A DNA stretch of 64,000 nucleotides from Catenulispora sp. MAP5-51. Its GTDB lineage: Bacteria; Actinomycetota; Actinomycetes; Streptomycetales; Catenulisporaceae. Below the pieces are notes generated by a model. It was not told the origin of the DNA. It saw only the letters and a list, made by a program, of their open reading frames with translations, and made no database searches. The stretch's first letter is position 1, and each line of letters opens with the position of its first letter. This document shows positions 26,195 through 35,468 of the stretch, in pieces. The stretch lies in assembly GCF_041261205.1 (NCBI RefSeq), contig NZ_JBGCCH010000013.1, positions 62,001-126,000 on the forward strand, written 5' to 3'. Both the position numbers and the translations under genes were made by a program.

Positions 26195-29100
26195 ATGGGA
26201 CGCTTTCGCATCACGAGACTGACGCTCGGCCTGGCAGTGGTGTCCGCCCTGGCCTTGGTCGGCGGGCCCTCCATCGCCCACGCCGCAGGCGGGAGCCCTT
26301 ACGGCGGAACAGCGGCCGCGGTTCCCGGGACGGTCCAGGCCGAGAACTACGACACCGGCGGCCAAGGTGTGGCCTACAACGTCACCGGCACCAACGGCTC
26401 GGCCAACAGCTACCGGTCCGACGGCATCGACCTCGAAGCCACCACCGACACCGGTGGCGGATACGACGTCGGCTGGACCGCGACCGGGCAGTGGTTCGAC
26501 TACACCGTGAACGTCGCGGCGGCGGGGACCTACACGGTGAGCCTCAGGCTCGCCTCACCGAACGGCGTGACCGACGGCCTGCACATCGCCAACTCCTCCG
26601 GGACGAACCTGTCGGGCTCGGTGAACGTGCCGGCGACCGGCGGCTGGCAGACCTGGGCGACCGTGACCACCAGTGTCACGCTCCCCGCCGGGCAACAGAC
26701 GCTGGTCGTGGACCAGGACAACGGCGGCTGGAACCTCAACAGCCTGGCCTTCGCCAGCAACGAGGGTCCCTACGGCGGGACGGCCGCCGCGATACCCGGC
26801 ACTGTGCAGGCCGAGAACTACGACACCGGCGGCCAAGGTGTGGCCTACAACGTCACCGGCACCAACGGCTCGGCCAACAGCTACCGGTCCGACGGCATCG
26901 ACCTCGAAGCCACCACGGATACCGGCGGCGGATACGACGTCGGCTGGACCGCGTCCGGACAGTGGTTCAAGTACACGGTCAACGTCGCGACGGCGGGCAC
27001 GTACACCGTCGGCCTCCGCCTGGCCTCGGTCAGTGGCGTGACCGACGGGTTGCACATCGCCGACGCCTCGGGCACCAACCTCTCCGGGAACGTCACCGTC
27101 CCGGCGACCGGCGGCTGGCAGACGTGGACGACGGTCTCGGCCACCGTCACGCTTCCGGCCGGGCAGCAGACCCTGACCGTCGCCCAGGACAACGGCGGCT
27201 GGAACCTCAACAGCCTGGCCTTCGCCGCATCGGCCTCCGGGATCGACACCTCGGCCTGGTACGAGGTCGTGAACCAGAACTCGGGCCTGTGCGCGAGCGC
27301 GGCGGGCAGCGGCACCGCGGACGGCACCGCTGTGCAGCAGGCGGCGTGCACCGGCGCGTCGAGCCAGCTGTGGCAGTTCGTCCCGGTGGCGGCCGGCGAG
27401 TACCAGGTCCTGAACCAGAACGCCCAGGCCGGCGGCGAGAGCTGGAACATCACCGGTGGCGTGACGGCCACCGCGGCCGGTGCGTTGTTGCAGACCTGGC
27501 AGTACGGCGGCACGAGCAACACCAACGAGTTGTTCGCGGCGCACCAGCAGTCCAACGGCGACTACACCTTCGTGGCCGACAACTCCGGCCTGTGCGTCGA
27601 CACCCCCGGCGCCTCCACGGCCGGCGGGGTGCAGCTGGACCAGAACACCTGCAACGGCACCAGCGCGCAGGCGTTCAACCTCGTGGTGCCAACCGGCGGC
27701 TGCGGGACCTCCTGCGGCGGGACGCCCGACTTCGGTCCCAACGTGTTCGTCATGGACCCGTCGATGTCCTCCTCGACCATCCAGAACCAGATCAACTCGG
27801 TCTACAACTCGCAGCAGAGCAGCGAGATGGGTTCGAACCGCTACGCCATCCTGTTCAAGCCGGGCACGTACAACGTGGACGTGCCGGTCGGCTTCTACAC
27901 GCAGGTGCTCGGCCTCGGGCAGTCCCCGACGCAGACCACGATCACCGGCGGCGGCGTGCACGCGGACGCGAACTGGAACGGCGGCAACGCGACCATCAAC
28001 TTCTGGCGCGACGCGGAGAACCTGACCAGCTCCCCCTCCTCCGGCAGCACGGTGTGGGCCACCTCGCAGGCCACCCCGCTGCGCCGGATGGACATCAACG
28101 GCTCGCTGGCGCTGTCGCTCAACGGCTACTCCTCCGGCGGCTTCATCGGCGACTCGGTGGTCACCGGCCAGGTGAACTCCGGCAGCCAGCAGCAGTACAT
28201 GCTGCGCAACGACCAGTTCGGCAGCTGGGCCGGCGCGAACTGGAACATGGTCTTCACCGGTTCGACCGGCGTGCCGGGCAACAGCTTCCCGAACCCGCCG
28301 GACACCTCGGTCGGGACCACGCCGACGATCTCGGAGAAGCCGTACCTGTACGTCGACGGCTCGGGCAACTACAACGTGTTCGTGCCGAGCAACCAGGCCA
28401 ACCGCTCCGGCACCAGCTGGAGCAACGGCAACACCCCGGGCAGCTCGCTGCCGATCAGCTCGTTCCACATCGCCAAGCCCGGCGACAGCGTGGCGACCAT
28501 CAACGCCGCGCTGGCCAACGGCCAGAACCTGCTGTTCACCCCGGGCGTCTACCAGGTCAACGGCACCATCAACGTGACCCGGCCGGACACCGTGGTGCTC
28601 GGGCTGGGTCTGGCCACGCTGGTCTCCAACGGTGGCAACACGATCCTGTCCACCGCGGACGTCAACGGCATCCGGATCGGCGGGCTCATCTTCGACGCCG
28701 GCACGACCAACTCGCAGACGCTCGTGCAGATCGGCCCGTCCGGATCGAGCGCGAGCCACGCGAGCGACCCGACCGTGCTGTCCGACGTGTTCGCCCGCAT
28801 CGGCGGCGCGACGGTCGGCTCGGCCACGCAGACGCTGGTGGTCAACAGCGCCAACGTGATCGGCGACGACCTGTGGCTGTGGCGCGCCGACCACGGCAAC
28901 GACGGGACCGTCGGCTGGACGACCAACACGGCCGCCAACGGCCTGGTGGTCAACGGCGCGAACGTCGCGATGTACGGCCTGGCCGTCGAGCACTACCAGG
29001 CGGTCCAGGTGCAGTGGAACGGCAGCGGCGGGAAGGACTACTTCTACCAGAGCGAGATGCCCTACGACGTGCCGGATCAGGGTTCGTGGATGGACGGCTC

Positions 29101-29362
29101 GGCGCGCGGCTACCCGTCGTTCGCGGTGTCCGGCTCGGCCACCGGCTTCCAGGGGTACGGGCTCGGCGTGTACTGCTTCTTCAGCACCAACAACAGCGTG
29201 GTGTCGGACAACGCGTTCACGTCGGCGGCCTCCGGAGCGGGTTGGCACGACCTGGCGACCGTCTCGATCACCAACGCCGGCGCGATCGAGAACGTGATCA
29301 ACGGGGTCGGCGGTGCGACGCCGACCAACACCTCCGCGGTGGATGTGACCAGTTATCCGTGA
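26195..29362 (+). CDS. Secreted CBM6-CBM6-ricin-type-lectin plus right-handed beta-helix protein
   Basis: A 1055-residue exported protein. The signal peptide ends near AHA (about 29). Two CBM6 modules follow (about 36-190 and 193-345; VQAENYDTGGQGVAYNV), then a ricin/CBM13 beta-trefoil (about 350-505), then a large beta-helix region (YAILFKPGTYNVDVPVGFYT; LLFTPGVYQVNGTINV; TVVLGLGLATLVSNGG). The beta-helix resembles a bacterial family often mislabelled 'adenylyl cyclase' or 'coagulation factor 5/8', and GH55-type glucanases. I cannot name the catalytic activity; an exo-acting polysaccharidase is a guess. AGGAG precedes the ATG. It is divergent from the GH54 gene. Confidence 0.75.
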   Translation: MGRFRITRLTLGLAVVSALALVGGPSIAHAAGGSPYGGTAAAVPGTVQAENYDTGGQGVAYNVTGTNGSANSYRSDGIDLEATTDTGGGYDVGWTATGQWFDYTVNVAAAGTYTVSLRLASPNGVTDGLHIANSSGTNLSGSVNVPATGGWQTWATVTTSVTLPAGQQTLVVDQDNGGWNLNSLAFASNEGPYGGTAAAIPGTVQAENYDTGGQGVAYNVTGTNGSANSYRSDGIDLEATTDTGGGYDVGWTASGQWFKYTVNVATAGTYTVGLRLASVSGVTDGLHIADASGTNLSGNVTVPATGGWQTWTTVSATVTLPAGQQTLTVAQDNGGWNLNSLAFAASASGIDTSAWYEVVNQNSGLCASAAGSGTADGTAVQQAACTGASSQLWQFVPVAAGEYQVLNQNAQAGGESWNITGGVTATAAGALLQTWQYGGTSNTNELFAAHQQSNGDYTFVADNSGLCVDTPGASTAGGVQLDQNTCNGTSAQAFNLVVPTGGCGTSCGGTPDFGPNVFVMDPSMSSSTIQNQINSVYNSQQSSEMGSNRYAILFKPGTYNVDVPVGFYTQVLGLGQSPTQTTITGGGVHADANWNGGNATINFWRDAENLTSSPSSGSTVWATSQATPLRRMDINGSLALSLNGYSSGGFIGDSVVTGQVNSGSQQQYMLRNDQFGSWAGANWNMVFTGSTGVPGNSFPNPPDTSVGTTPTISEKPYLYVDGSGNYNVFVPSNQANRSGTSWSNGNTPGSSLPISSFHIAKPGDSVATINAALANGQNLLFTPGVYQVNGTINVTRPDTVVLGLGLATLVSNGGNTILSTADVNGIRIGGLIFDAGTTNSQTLVQIGPSGSSASHASDPTVLSDVFARIGGATVGSATQTLVVNSANVIGDDLWLWRADHGNDGTVGWTTNTAANGLVVNGANVAMYGLAVEHYQAVQVQWNGSGGKDYFYQSEMPYDVPDQGSWMDGSARGYPSFAVSGSATGFQGYGLGVYCFFSTNNSVVSDNAFTSAASGAGWHDLATVSITNAGAIENVINGVGGATPTNTSAVDVTSYP
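26336..26916 (+). repeat. Tandem duplication of the CBM6 coding segment
   Basis: Bases 26336-26445 and 26807-26916 are identical over 110 bp, offset by 471 bp (157 codons). The surrounding module is also highly similar. This is the DNA signature of a recent in-frame domain duplication or of gene conversion between the two CBM6 copies. Confidence 0.85.
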
Positions 29363-29382
29363 GCGCCCTGAGCGCCGTCTGA

Positions 29383-29420
29383 GGCTGGACGGGTCCGATG
29401 GGGCCCGTCCAGCCTTCTTC
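29383..29420 (+). terminator. Strong hairpin terminator after the beta-helix protein
   Basis: GGCTGGACGGG (29383-29393) pairs perfectly with CCCGTCCAGCC (29404-29414), followed by TTCTTC. Confidence 0.85.
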
Positions 29421-29513
29421 CGTGGCGGGTGGGATCAAGGCGGGAACATGGCGGGACCCTGCGCTGTTGGCCGCGAATGTCCCTGTGGACAGATCTTCGG
29501 AAGGTGGGACGCC

Positions 29514-30503
29514 ATGATGCGGGCGATGGTTCTCCAGGAGTTCGGCAGTGCGCTGGTCCCGGTGGAGCAGGAGGTGCCCCAGGCCGGCGCCGGCGAGGTC
29601 CTGGTGCGGGTGGAGGCCAGCGGGGTGAATCCGCTGGACACCAAGATCCGGGCCGGCCGGGCGGCGCACGCCCGGACGGAGTTGCCCGCCGTCCTGGGCC
29701 TGGACCTGGCCGGGGTCGTGGAGGAGGTCGGGGCGGGGGTCACCGGCTTCGCGCCGGGGGACGAGGTGTACGGGCTGACCGGCGGTGTCGGCGACCTTCA
29801 GGGGTCGCTCGCCGAGTTCGCCGCCGTCGACGCGCGCCTGCTCGCCCGCAAGCCGCACAGCATCGGGATGCGCGAGGCCGCCGCACTGCCCCTGGTGGTG
29901 ATCACCGCGTGGGAGGGGTTGATCGACCGGGCCGACGTGCAGCCGGGGGACAAGGTGCTGGTCCACGGCGGCGCCGGCGGGATCGGGCATGTCGCGGTGC
30001 AGCTCGCGCGGGCCCGGGGCGCCGAGGTGTTCGCGACGGGTTCGGGCGCCAGTCTCGACGTCATCCGCGGGCTCGGGGCCACGCCGATCGACTACACGGT
30101 GGGCGACGTCGAGGCGTACGTGGCGGAGCACACCGGGGGCGAGGGCTTCGACGTCGTCTTCGACACCGTCGGCGGGGCGACGCTGGACGCCTCGTTCGCG
30201 GCGGTGCGCACCTACACCGGGCATGTCGTCAGCGCTCTGGGTTGGGGGTCGCACAGCCTCGCGCCGTTGTCGTTCCGCGGCGCCACGTATTCCGGCGTCT
30301 TCACGTTGCTGCCGATGCTGACCGGCAAGGGCCGGGAGCACCACGGGGAGATCCTGGCCGCCGTGAGCGAGCTGGTCGACCGGGGACTGCTGCGGCCGCG
30401 GCTGGACGAGAAGGTCTATCCGCTGGCCGAGGTCGCCGCCGCGCACGCCGCGGTGGAGTCGGGCGCGCGGCAGGGGAAGGTCGTGGTGAGCGTCCGCGGC
30501 TGA
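29514..30503 (+). CDS. Zinc-independent MDR quinone oxidoreductase / enoyl reductase-like
   Basis: A 329-residue medium-chain dehydrogenase/reductase. The N-terminal GroES-like fold (GEVLVRVEASGVNPLDTKIR, VLGLDLAGVVEEVGAG) is followed by a Rossmann domain with the NADPH motif VLVHGGAGGIGHVAVQLARA. The Cys ligands of zinc-dependent alcohol dehydrogenases are absent, so it is of the QOR type, reducing quinones or enones with NADPH. AAGGTGGG precedes the ATG; longer starts add no family homology. It is monocistronic between two terminated units. Confidence 0.87.
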   Translation: MMRAMVLQEFGSALVPVEQEVPQAGAGEVLVRVEASGVNPLDTKIRAGRAAHARTELPAVLGLDLAGVVEEVGAGVTGFAPGDEVYGLTGGVGDLQGSLAEFAAVDARLLARKPHSIGMREAAALPLVVITAWEGLIDRADVQPGDKVLVHGGAGGIGHVAVQLARARGAEVFATGSGASLDVIRGLGATPIDYTVGDVEAYVAEHTGGEGFDVVFDTVGGATLDASFAAVRTYTGHVVSALGWGSHSLAPLSFRGATYSGVFTLLPMLTGKGREHHGEILAAVSELVDRGLLRPRLDEKVYPLAEVAAAHAAVESGARQGKVVVSVRG

Positions 30504-30606
30504 GGCCCGGCCGGGCCCGGCCGAAGCCTGACCGAAGCCTGATCGGCCCCGGGCCAACACTCGGCGAAGGGCCGATGAATTCCGCGTTCAGGCAGGTCCC
30601 GACCAA

Positions 30607-30622
30607 CTAAGGATGCCCTAAG
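30607..30622. promoter_or_regulatory. Possible iron-regulator (DtxR/IdeR-like) box upstream of efeO
   Basis: CTAAGGATGCCCTAAG lies 35 bp upstream of the efeO start. Read on the minus strand it begins TTAGGGCATCCTTAG, matching part of the TTAGGTTAGSCTAA-type iron box at about 10 of 13 positions. Iron control would fit the operon; the match is imperfect. Confidence 0.3.
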
Positions 30623-30656
30623 CTCAGCGGCGAACCCGTTCCGGACGCTCGCCACG

Positions 30657-31892
30657 ATGGGGCTCCCCTTGTCCAAGATCCTGCCCAGACTGGCTTCGCC
30701 GAAGGTCGTCCTGCCGCTCACCGCCGTCGCGGTGGCGTGCGCCGCGGTCGCCGGCACGGCCCTGCACCACTCGCCGGCCAAGCCGAGGTACGCCGCCGGG
30801 CTGCCGGCCGACGCGCTGACTGTCGACGCCTACGACTGCGGCGCCGACTGGACCTCGGCCAAGCCGGGCAAGCAGAACCTGCTCATCGCCAACACCGGCA
30901 TCGAGACCACCGAGGTGTACCTGGTCGATCCGGGCAGCGGCGCGATCTACGGCGAGCTCGTCGGCCTGGCCCCCGGGACCACCGACCAGATGCCGGTCGT
31001 GCTCGGCGACGGCACCTACGCCCTGCGCTGCTGGCCGGCCGACGCCGACCCGGTCACCGGGCCCGGGGTCCACGTCACCGGCAGCGCGCCGGCGGCGATG
31101 GCCGGGACGGTGACGCCGGGCGTGCTGCCGGTCTCGCGCGAGGACCTCACCGGACCGGTGAAGCAGTATCAGGCCTACGTCGAGGACGGGCTCAGCAAGC
31201 TCAAGCCGCTGGTCCAGAAGCTCCAGGCCGACCTCGCCGCCGGCAACCTGGACGCCGCCCGCGCCGACTGGGTGCCCGCGCACCAGCAGTACGAGCGGCT
31301 CGGCGGCGCGTACGACGCCTTCGGCGACCTCGGCGACGCGATCGACGGACTGCCCAGCGACCTGCCGGGCGGGGTCGGCGACTCCGGCTTCGGCGGCTTC
31401 CACCGCCTCGAGTACGGACTCTGGCACGGCCAGAGCGCCGCGGACCTGACCGGCCCGGCCGCCGGCCTGGCGAGCTCGGTGGACAAACTGGCGGCCCAGT
31501 TCCCGACCGCGCAGATCGACCCGCTGCAACTGGGCCTGCGCACCCACGAGATCCTCGAGGACGCGGTCCGCTTCGAACTGTCGGGCCAGAGCGACCAGGG
31601 CAGCGGCACGACGCTGGCGACGGTCGACGCGAACATCGACGGCACCCAGGCTCTCCTGGGCATCCTGCGGCCCCTGCTGACGCCCCGCGACCCGGACCTC
31701 CCCCGCATCGACGCGGCGCTGACCCGCCTGCGCACCCTGGCCGAGGCCCAGCACCGGCCCGACGGTTCCTGGACCCCGCTGGCGCAGCTGACGACGGCGC
31801 AGCGCGAGGCGCTGAACTCGGCGGCGGGCGGCGCGGTGGAGCTGCTGGCGCCGGTGGCGACGATCTGCGAACCGCGGCTGGACAAGTCGTGA
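30657..31892 (+). CDS. efeO: EfeO-type iron uptake protein (cupredoxin plus M75 imelysin-like domain)
   Basis: A 411-residue exported protein. An N-terminal signal/anchor helix ([20 protein letters not shown]) is followed by a cupredoxin-like domain at about 50-150 and a C-terminal M75/EfeO domain with [15 protein letters not shown] (about 208) and [12 protein letters not shown] (about 247, the HxxE metal motif). It binds iron outside the membrane and acts with the peroxidase EfeB. An EfeU permease gene is not present nearby. Its 3' end is the source of the repeats that follow: the last 40 bp recur, read in another frame, in the next ORF. Confidence 0.9.
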   Translation: MGLPLSKILPRLASPKVVLPLTAVAVACAAVAGTALHHSPAKPRYAAGLPADALTVDAYDCGADWTSAKPGKQNLLIANTGIETTEVYLVDPGSGAIYGELVGLAPGTTDQMPVVLGDGTYALRCWPADADPVTGPGVHVTGSAPAAMAGTVTPGVLPVSREDLTGPVKQYQAYVEDGLSKLKPLVQKLQADLAAGNLDAARADWVPAHQQYERLGGAYDAFGDLGDAIDGLPSDLPGGVGDSGFGGFHRLEYGLWHGQSAADLTGPAAGLASSVDKLAAQFPTAQIDPLQLGLRTHEILEDAVRFELSGQSDQGSGTTLATVDANIDGTQALLGILRPLLTPRDPDLPRIDAALTRLRTLAEAQHRPDGSWTPLAQLTTAQREALNSAAGGAVELLAPVATICEPRLDKS

Positions 31893-32300
31893 CGGCGGTC
31901 CTGATGCCGAAGCTCACTCCCCTCGAAGCGCTTGCCCTGCACCAGCCGGCGCCCGGCGACGATCCGCGAACCGCGGCTGGACACGTGCTGACGACGGTCC
32001 CGACACCGAAGCCCACCCCGCTCGCCGAAGCGCTTGCCCTGAAGCTGTCGGCGCCAAAGCCCACTCCCCTCGAAACGCTCGCTCTGCACCAGCCGGCGCC
32101 CGGCGACGATCCGCGAGCCACGACTGGACGAGTCCTGATGGCGGCTCCGATGCCGAAGCCCACTCCGCTCGAAGCCCTTGCCCTGCACCAGCCGGCGCCC
32201 GGCGACGACCCGCGAGTCACCGCTGGACGAGTCCTGATGACCGCCCCAGTGCCGAAGCCCACTCCCCTCGAAGCGCTTGCTCTGAACCAGATCTCACCAG
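31864..32300 (+). repeat. 99-bp minisatellite spanning the efeO 3' end and the efeO-efeB spacer
   Basis: Copies begin near 31908, 32056 and 32155, with partial copies near 32007 and 32254. The end of efeO (31864-31907) is a further partial copy. Sequence identity between copies is high (for example CACCAGCCGGCGCCCGGCGA recurs three times). Confidence 0.9.
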
Positions 32301-32314
32301 GGAGCACCCGATGA
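31889..32314 (+). CDS. Repeat-built small protein between efeO and efeB (unknown family)
   Basis: An open frame of 141 residues that starts with GTG in a GTGA overlap with the efeO stop and ends in an ATGA overlap with the efeB start. It consists of a 33-residue unit ([20 protein letters not shown] and following [12 protein letters not shown]) in three full and two partial copies. Differences between copies are mostly third-position or single-residue changes, and the only visible length difference is one extra codon, which suggests the frame has been kept open. It has no signal peptide, cysteines or known motif. It could equally be an expanded translated spacer that couples efeB to efeO. I do not recognise the family. 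Confidence 0.5.
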   Translation: MTAVLMPKLTPLEALALHQPAPGDDPRTAAGHVLTTVPTPKPTPLAEALALKLSAPKPTPLETLALHQPAPGDDPRATTGRVLMAAPMPKPTPLEALALHQPAPGDDPRVTAGRVLMTAPVPKPTPLEALALNQISPGSTR

Positions 32315-33552
32315 CCGCCTCGATCGGCCGCCGATCCCTGCTCCGCGCCGCCGGTATCGGCGGGGCCGCGGCAGCCGCCACCGCCGCCGGGACCGGGGTC
32401 GCGCTGACCCGCGAGACCGCATCGGCCGCCGCTGTGGCCGACGGTGCCGCGCCGGCGCCGCCTTCGTTCCGGGGGCCGCATCAGGCCGCGGTGCTGCGGG
32501 GGGCTTCGCCGTCGACGATCATGCTGGCGCTCGATGTCACCGCGACCGACAGGGCCGGGCTGGCCGAGTTGTTCCGCACGCTGACCGCGCGGGCCTCGTT
32601 CCTCACCGCCGGCGGGCTGCCGGATCAGGCCGGGGTCGCCGGGCCGCCGACCGATTCCGGGACGCTGGGGCCGGAGGTGGCCGCCGACAACCTCACCGTG
32701 ACGCTCGGGGTCGGGGCCTCGTTGTTCGACGACCGGTTCGGGCTGGCCGCGCGCAAGCCCGCCGGGCTGTTCCCGATGCCGGTCTTCCCCAACGACGACC
32801 TGGACCAGGCGCAGTGCCACGGCGACCTGAGCCTTCAGCTGTCCGCCGACCACGGCGACACCGTGCTGCACGCGCTGCGTGACATCATGCGCAGCGTCCG
32901 CGGCGCCGCGCAGATCCGGTGGCGCATCGACGGTTTCGTCAGCCCGCCCCGTCCTTCCGGGACGCCGCGCAACCACTTCGGCTTCATGGACGGCACCGCC
33001 AACCCCGACGTCGCCGACGCGGCGCAGATGAGCCGGCTGGTGTGGGTGGACCCGGCGAGGAACCCGGCGTGGGCGGTCGGCGGCAGCTATCTGAGCGTGC
33101 GCCTGATCCGGATGCTGACCGAGTTCTGGGACCGGGTCTCACTCGGGGAGCAGGAGAACATGTTCGGGCGGCGGCGCGGCAGCGGGGCCCCGCTGTCCGG
33201 GCACGTCGAGACCGACGCCCCGGACTACTCCAACGACGCCACCGGCGAGACGATCCCGCTGACCAGCCACATCCGCCTGGCCAATCCGCGCAGCGCGGCC
33301 ACCGACGCCTCACGGATCCTGCGGCGCGGCTACAACTACGACCGCGGTGTGGACGCCAACGGCAACCTCGACATGGGCCTGATCTTCACCTGTTACCAGC
33401 AGGACATCAAGCGGCAGTTCGAGACGGTGCAGAACCGCCTGAGCGGAGAGCCGCTGGACGATTACATATCGCCGTTCGGCGGCGGGTACTTCCTGGTACT
33501 CCCCGGGGTTTCGCCCGGTTCGGACTTTTTCGCCTCGGGGCTCCTGACCTGA
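32311..33552 (+). CDS. efeB: EfeB deferrochelatase / Dyp-type heme peroxidase, Tat-exported
   Basis: A 413-residue heme peroxidase. The Tat signal is [10 protein letters not shown] with a long alanine-rich hydrophobic core. The DyP signature FMDGTANPD (GxxDG-type, about residue 224) and the proximal heme histidine in [10 protein letters not shown] (about 319) are present, along with [20 protein letters not shown] near the C-terminus. It oxidises ferrous iron or removes iron from heme and hands it to EfeO. The start overlaps the stop of the repeat ORF (ATGA), so its translation is coupled to the upstream frame. Confidence 0.92.
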   Translation: MTASIGRRSLLRAAGIGGAAAAATAAGTGVALTRETASAAAVADGAAPAPPSFRGPHQAAVLRGASPSTIMLALDVTATDRAGLAELFRTLTARASFLTAGGLPDQAGVAGPPTDSGTLGPEVAADNLTVTLGVGASLFDDRFGLAARKPAGLFPMPVFPNDDLDQAQCHGDLSLQLSADHGDTVLHALRDIMRSVRGAAQIRWRIDGFVSPPRPSGTPRNHFGFMDGTANPDVADAAQMSRLVWVDPARNPAWAVGGSYLSVRLIRMLTEFWDRVSLGEQENMFGRRRGSGAPLSGHVETDAPDYSNDATGETIPLTSHIRLANPRSAATDASRILRRGYNYDRGVDANGNLDMGLIFTCYQQDIKRQFETVQNRLSGEPLDDYISPFGGGYFLVLPGVSPGSDFFASGLLT

Positions 33553-33665
33553 AGATTCGCGGGGCTCGTGCCTCAGAATTCTCATGAGATTCCCAGCAAG
33601 TTCACTGCGGTTGTCGAGACTGTCCCCGGAAAGCAGGCAAGGCCGTCTCCAAGGAAGAGAATCCG

Positions 33666-35303
33666 ATGTCGCAGAGCAAGAAACGACTGATCCGCCGGAA
33701 GTGGGTCCTGCCCGCCGCCGCCGCCGCGGTGCTCGGTCTTGTCGCCACCCCGAGCGCCTTCGCGTCCGGCTACAACTGGCACCACGGCCACGACGGGAGC
33801 GGCGACAACCGCACCAGCACGCCGATCAAGCACGTGGTCGTGCTGTTCGACGAGAACGTCTCCTACGACCACTACTTCGGCACCTACCCGAAGGCCGCCA
33901 ACGACGGCCAGGGCACGCCGTTCACGGCGAAGAAGGACACGCCGAAGTCCAACGGGCTGACCCCGTCGCTGCTGACGGCCAACCCGAACCAGTACAACCC
34001 GCAGCGGCTCTCGCCGAGCCAGGCGCTGACCTGCGACCAGAACCACGGCTACACGGCCGAGCAGAAGGCGTCGGACAACGGCAAGAACGACGCCTACGTC
34101 CAGAACACCGACGTGTCGACCTGCACCGGCCAGCCGATCCTCTACGGCGCCCCGGGCCTGGTCATGGACTACTACGACGGCAACACCGTCACCGGCCTGT
34201 GGAACTACGCTCAGAACTACGCGATGAGCGACAACGCCTACAGCGACGTGTTCGGCCCGTCGACCCCCGGCGCCCTGAACCTGATCTCGGGCCAGACCTA
34301 CGGCGCCACCGCGGTGAACTCCACCACCGGCCAGCCGGTCACCGCCTCGTTCATCGGCTCCCCGAACGCCTCCGGCGTGGGCACGCTGTACACCGACGCC
34401 GACCCGGCGTACGACGACTGCTCGGACAACGGCCACGCGTCGACCTCGCCGCTGGCCGCGCTGTCCGGCCAGAACGTCGGCGACCTGCTGAACAAGAAGA
34501 ACGTCACCTGGGGCTGGTTCCAGGGCGGCTTCGCGCCGACCACCGCCGCGAGCGCCTCGGCCAACGGCTACGCGCAGTGCGGCGCCACGTCCAAGAACAT
34601 CGGCGGCAACTCCTCCGCCGACTACTCCCCGCACCACAACCCGTTCGAGTACTACAAGTCGACGGCGAACCCGCACCACCTGCCGCCGTCGAAGCCGTCG
34701 ATGATCGGCAAGAACGACCAGGCGAACCACGAGTACGACCTGACCAACTTCACCACCGCGCTGAACACCGGCAACCTGCCGGCCGTCAGCTTCCTGAAGG
34801 CGGCGGAGTACCAGGACGGCCACGCCGGCTACTCCGACCCGCTGGACGAGCAGAACTTCGTCGCGACCGAGATCAACGCGATCCAGAAGTCCGCGGACTG
34901 GAAGGACACGGCGATCATCGTCGCCTACGACGACTCCGACGGCTGGTACGACCACCAGTCCGGCAAGGTCGTCAGCGGCTCGAACACCGCGCTGGACGCT
35001 TCCGCCGCCTGCACCGCGGCCGCTCCGGCCAGCGGCCAGGCGGACCGCTGCGGCGTCGGCCCGCGCCAGCCGTTCCTGGTGATCTCGCCCTTCAGCAAGC
35101 AGAACTACATCAGCCACAACCAGATCTCCCAGGCCTCGATCCTGCAGTTCGTCGAGAACAACTGGTGCCTGGGCCAGGTCGGCAACGGGTCCTTCGACCG
35201 CACCGCCGGCTCGATCGACGGCATGTTCAACTTCTGGGACCAGGACGTCCGCAACAAGGTCATCCTGAACCCGACCACCGGCGCCGTCGTCTCGCACCGG
35301 TAG
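33666..35303 (+). CDS. Secreted phosphoesterase, non-specific phospholipase C / acid phosphatase family
   Basis: A 545-residue exported enzyme of the PF04185 phosphoesterase family. A signal peptide (about 1-34, cleaved after AFA) precedes HVVVLFDENVSYDHYFGTYP (about 57-76, metal-binding and catalytic Asn/Asp), DQNHGYTAEQK, MSDNAYSDVFGPSTPGALNL and AYDDSDGWYDHQSG (about 421). Members are phospholipase C or AcpA-like acid phosphatases that release phosphate from lipids or phosphoesters; the exact substrate is open. It is a single-gene unit bounded by a strong terminator and could be phosphate-regulated, though no PHO box was seen. Confidence 0.87.
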   Translation: MSQSKKRLIRRKWVLPAAAAAVLGLVATPSAFASGYNWHHGHDGSGDNRTSTPIKHVVVLFDENVSYDHYFGTYPKAANDGQGTPFTAKKDTPKSNGLTPSLLTANPNQYNPQRLSPSQALTCDQNHGYTAEQKASDNGKNDAYVQNTDVSTCTGQPILYGAPGLVMDYYDGNTVTGLWNYAQNYAMSDNAYSDVFGPSTPGALNLISGQTYGATAVNSTTGQPVTASFIGSPNASGVGTLYTDADPAYDDCSDNGHASTSPLAALSGQNVGDLLNKKNVTWGWFQGGFAPTTAASASANGYAQCGATSKNIGGNSSADYSPHHNPFEYYKSTANPHHLPPSKPSMIGKNDQANHEYDLTNFTTALNTGNLPAVSFLKAAEYQDGHAGYSDPLDEQNFVATEINAIQKSADWKDTAIIVAYDDSDGWYDHQSGKVVSGSNTALDASAACTAAAPASGQADRCGVGPRQPFLVISPFSKQNYISHNQISQASILQFVENNWCLGQVGNGSFDRTAGSIDGMFNFWDQDVRNKVILNPTTGAVVSHR

Positions 35304-35350
35304 TCACCCCCGCCGGCTGTGAAGGCCGGTGAAGCAGAACCGGACCATCG

Positions 35351-35387
35351 GCGCCCGGGCCCTCAGAAGGTGTGAGGGCCCGGGCGC
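35351..35387 (+). terminator. 15-bp perfect stem terminator
   Basis: GCGCCCGGGCCCTCA (35351-35365) pairs exactly with TGAGGGCCCGGGCGC (35373-35387) across a 7-nt loop. It ends the phosphoesterase unit. Confidence 0.9.
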
Positions 35388-35468
35388 TGTGTAATCACCC
35401 CGGGGGATGAGCGACACAGAGAACTGATGGCCGATGCAAGGCCCGACCCGGCGCAGCAGGCTGACGGC

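Noticed and set aside
31889-32314. CRISPR-like array between efeO and efeB
   Set aside because: Repeats are contiguous, frame-preserving and without unique spacers; no cas genes.
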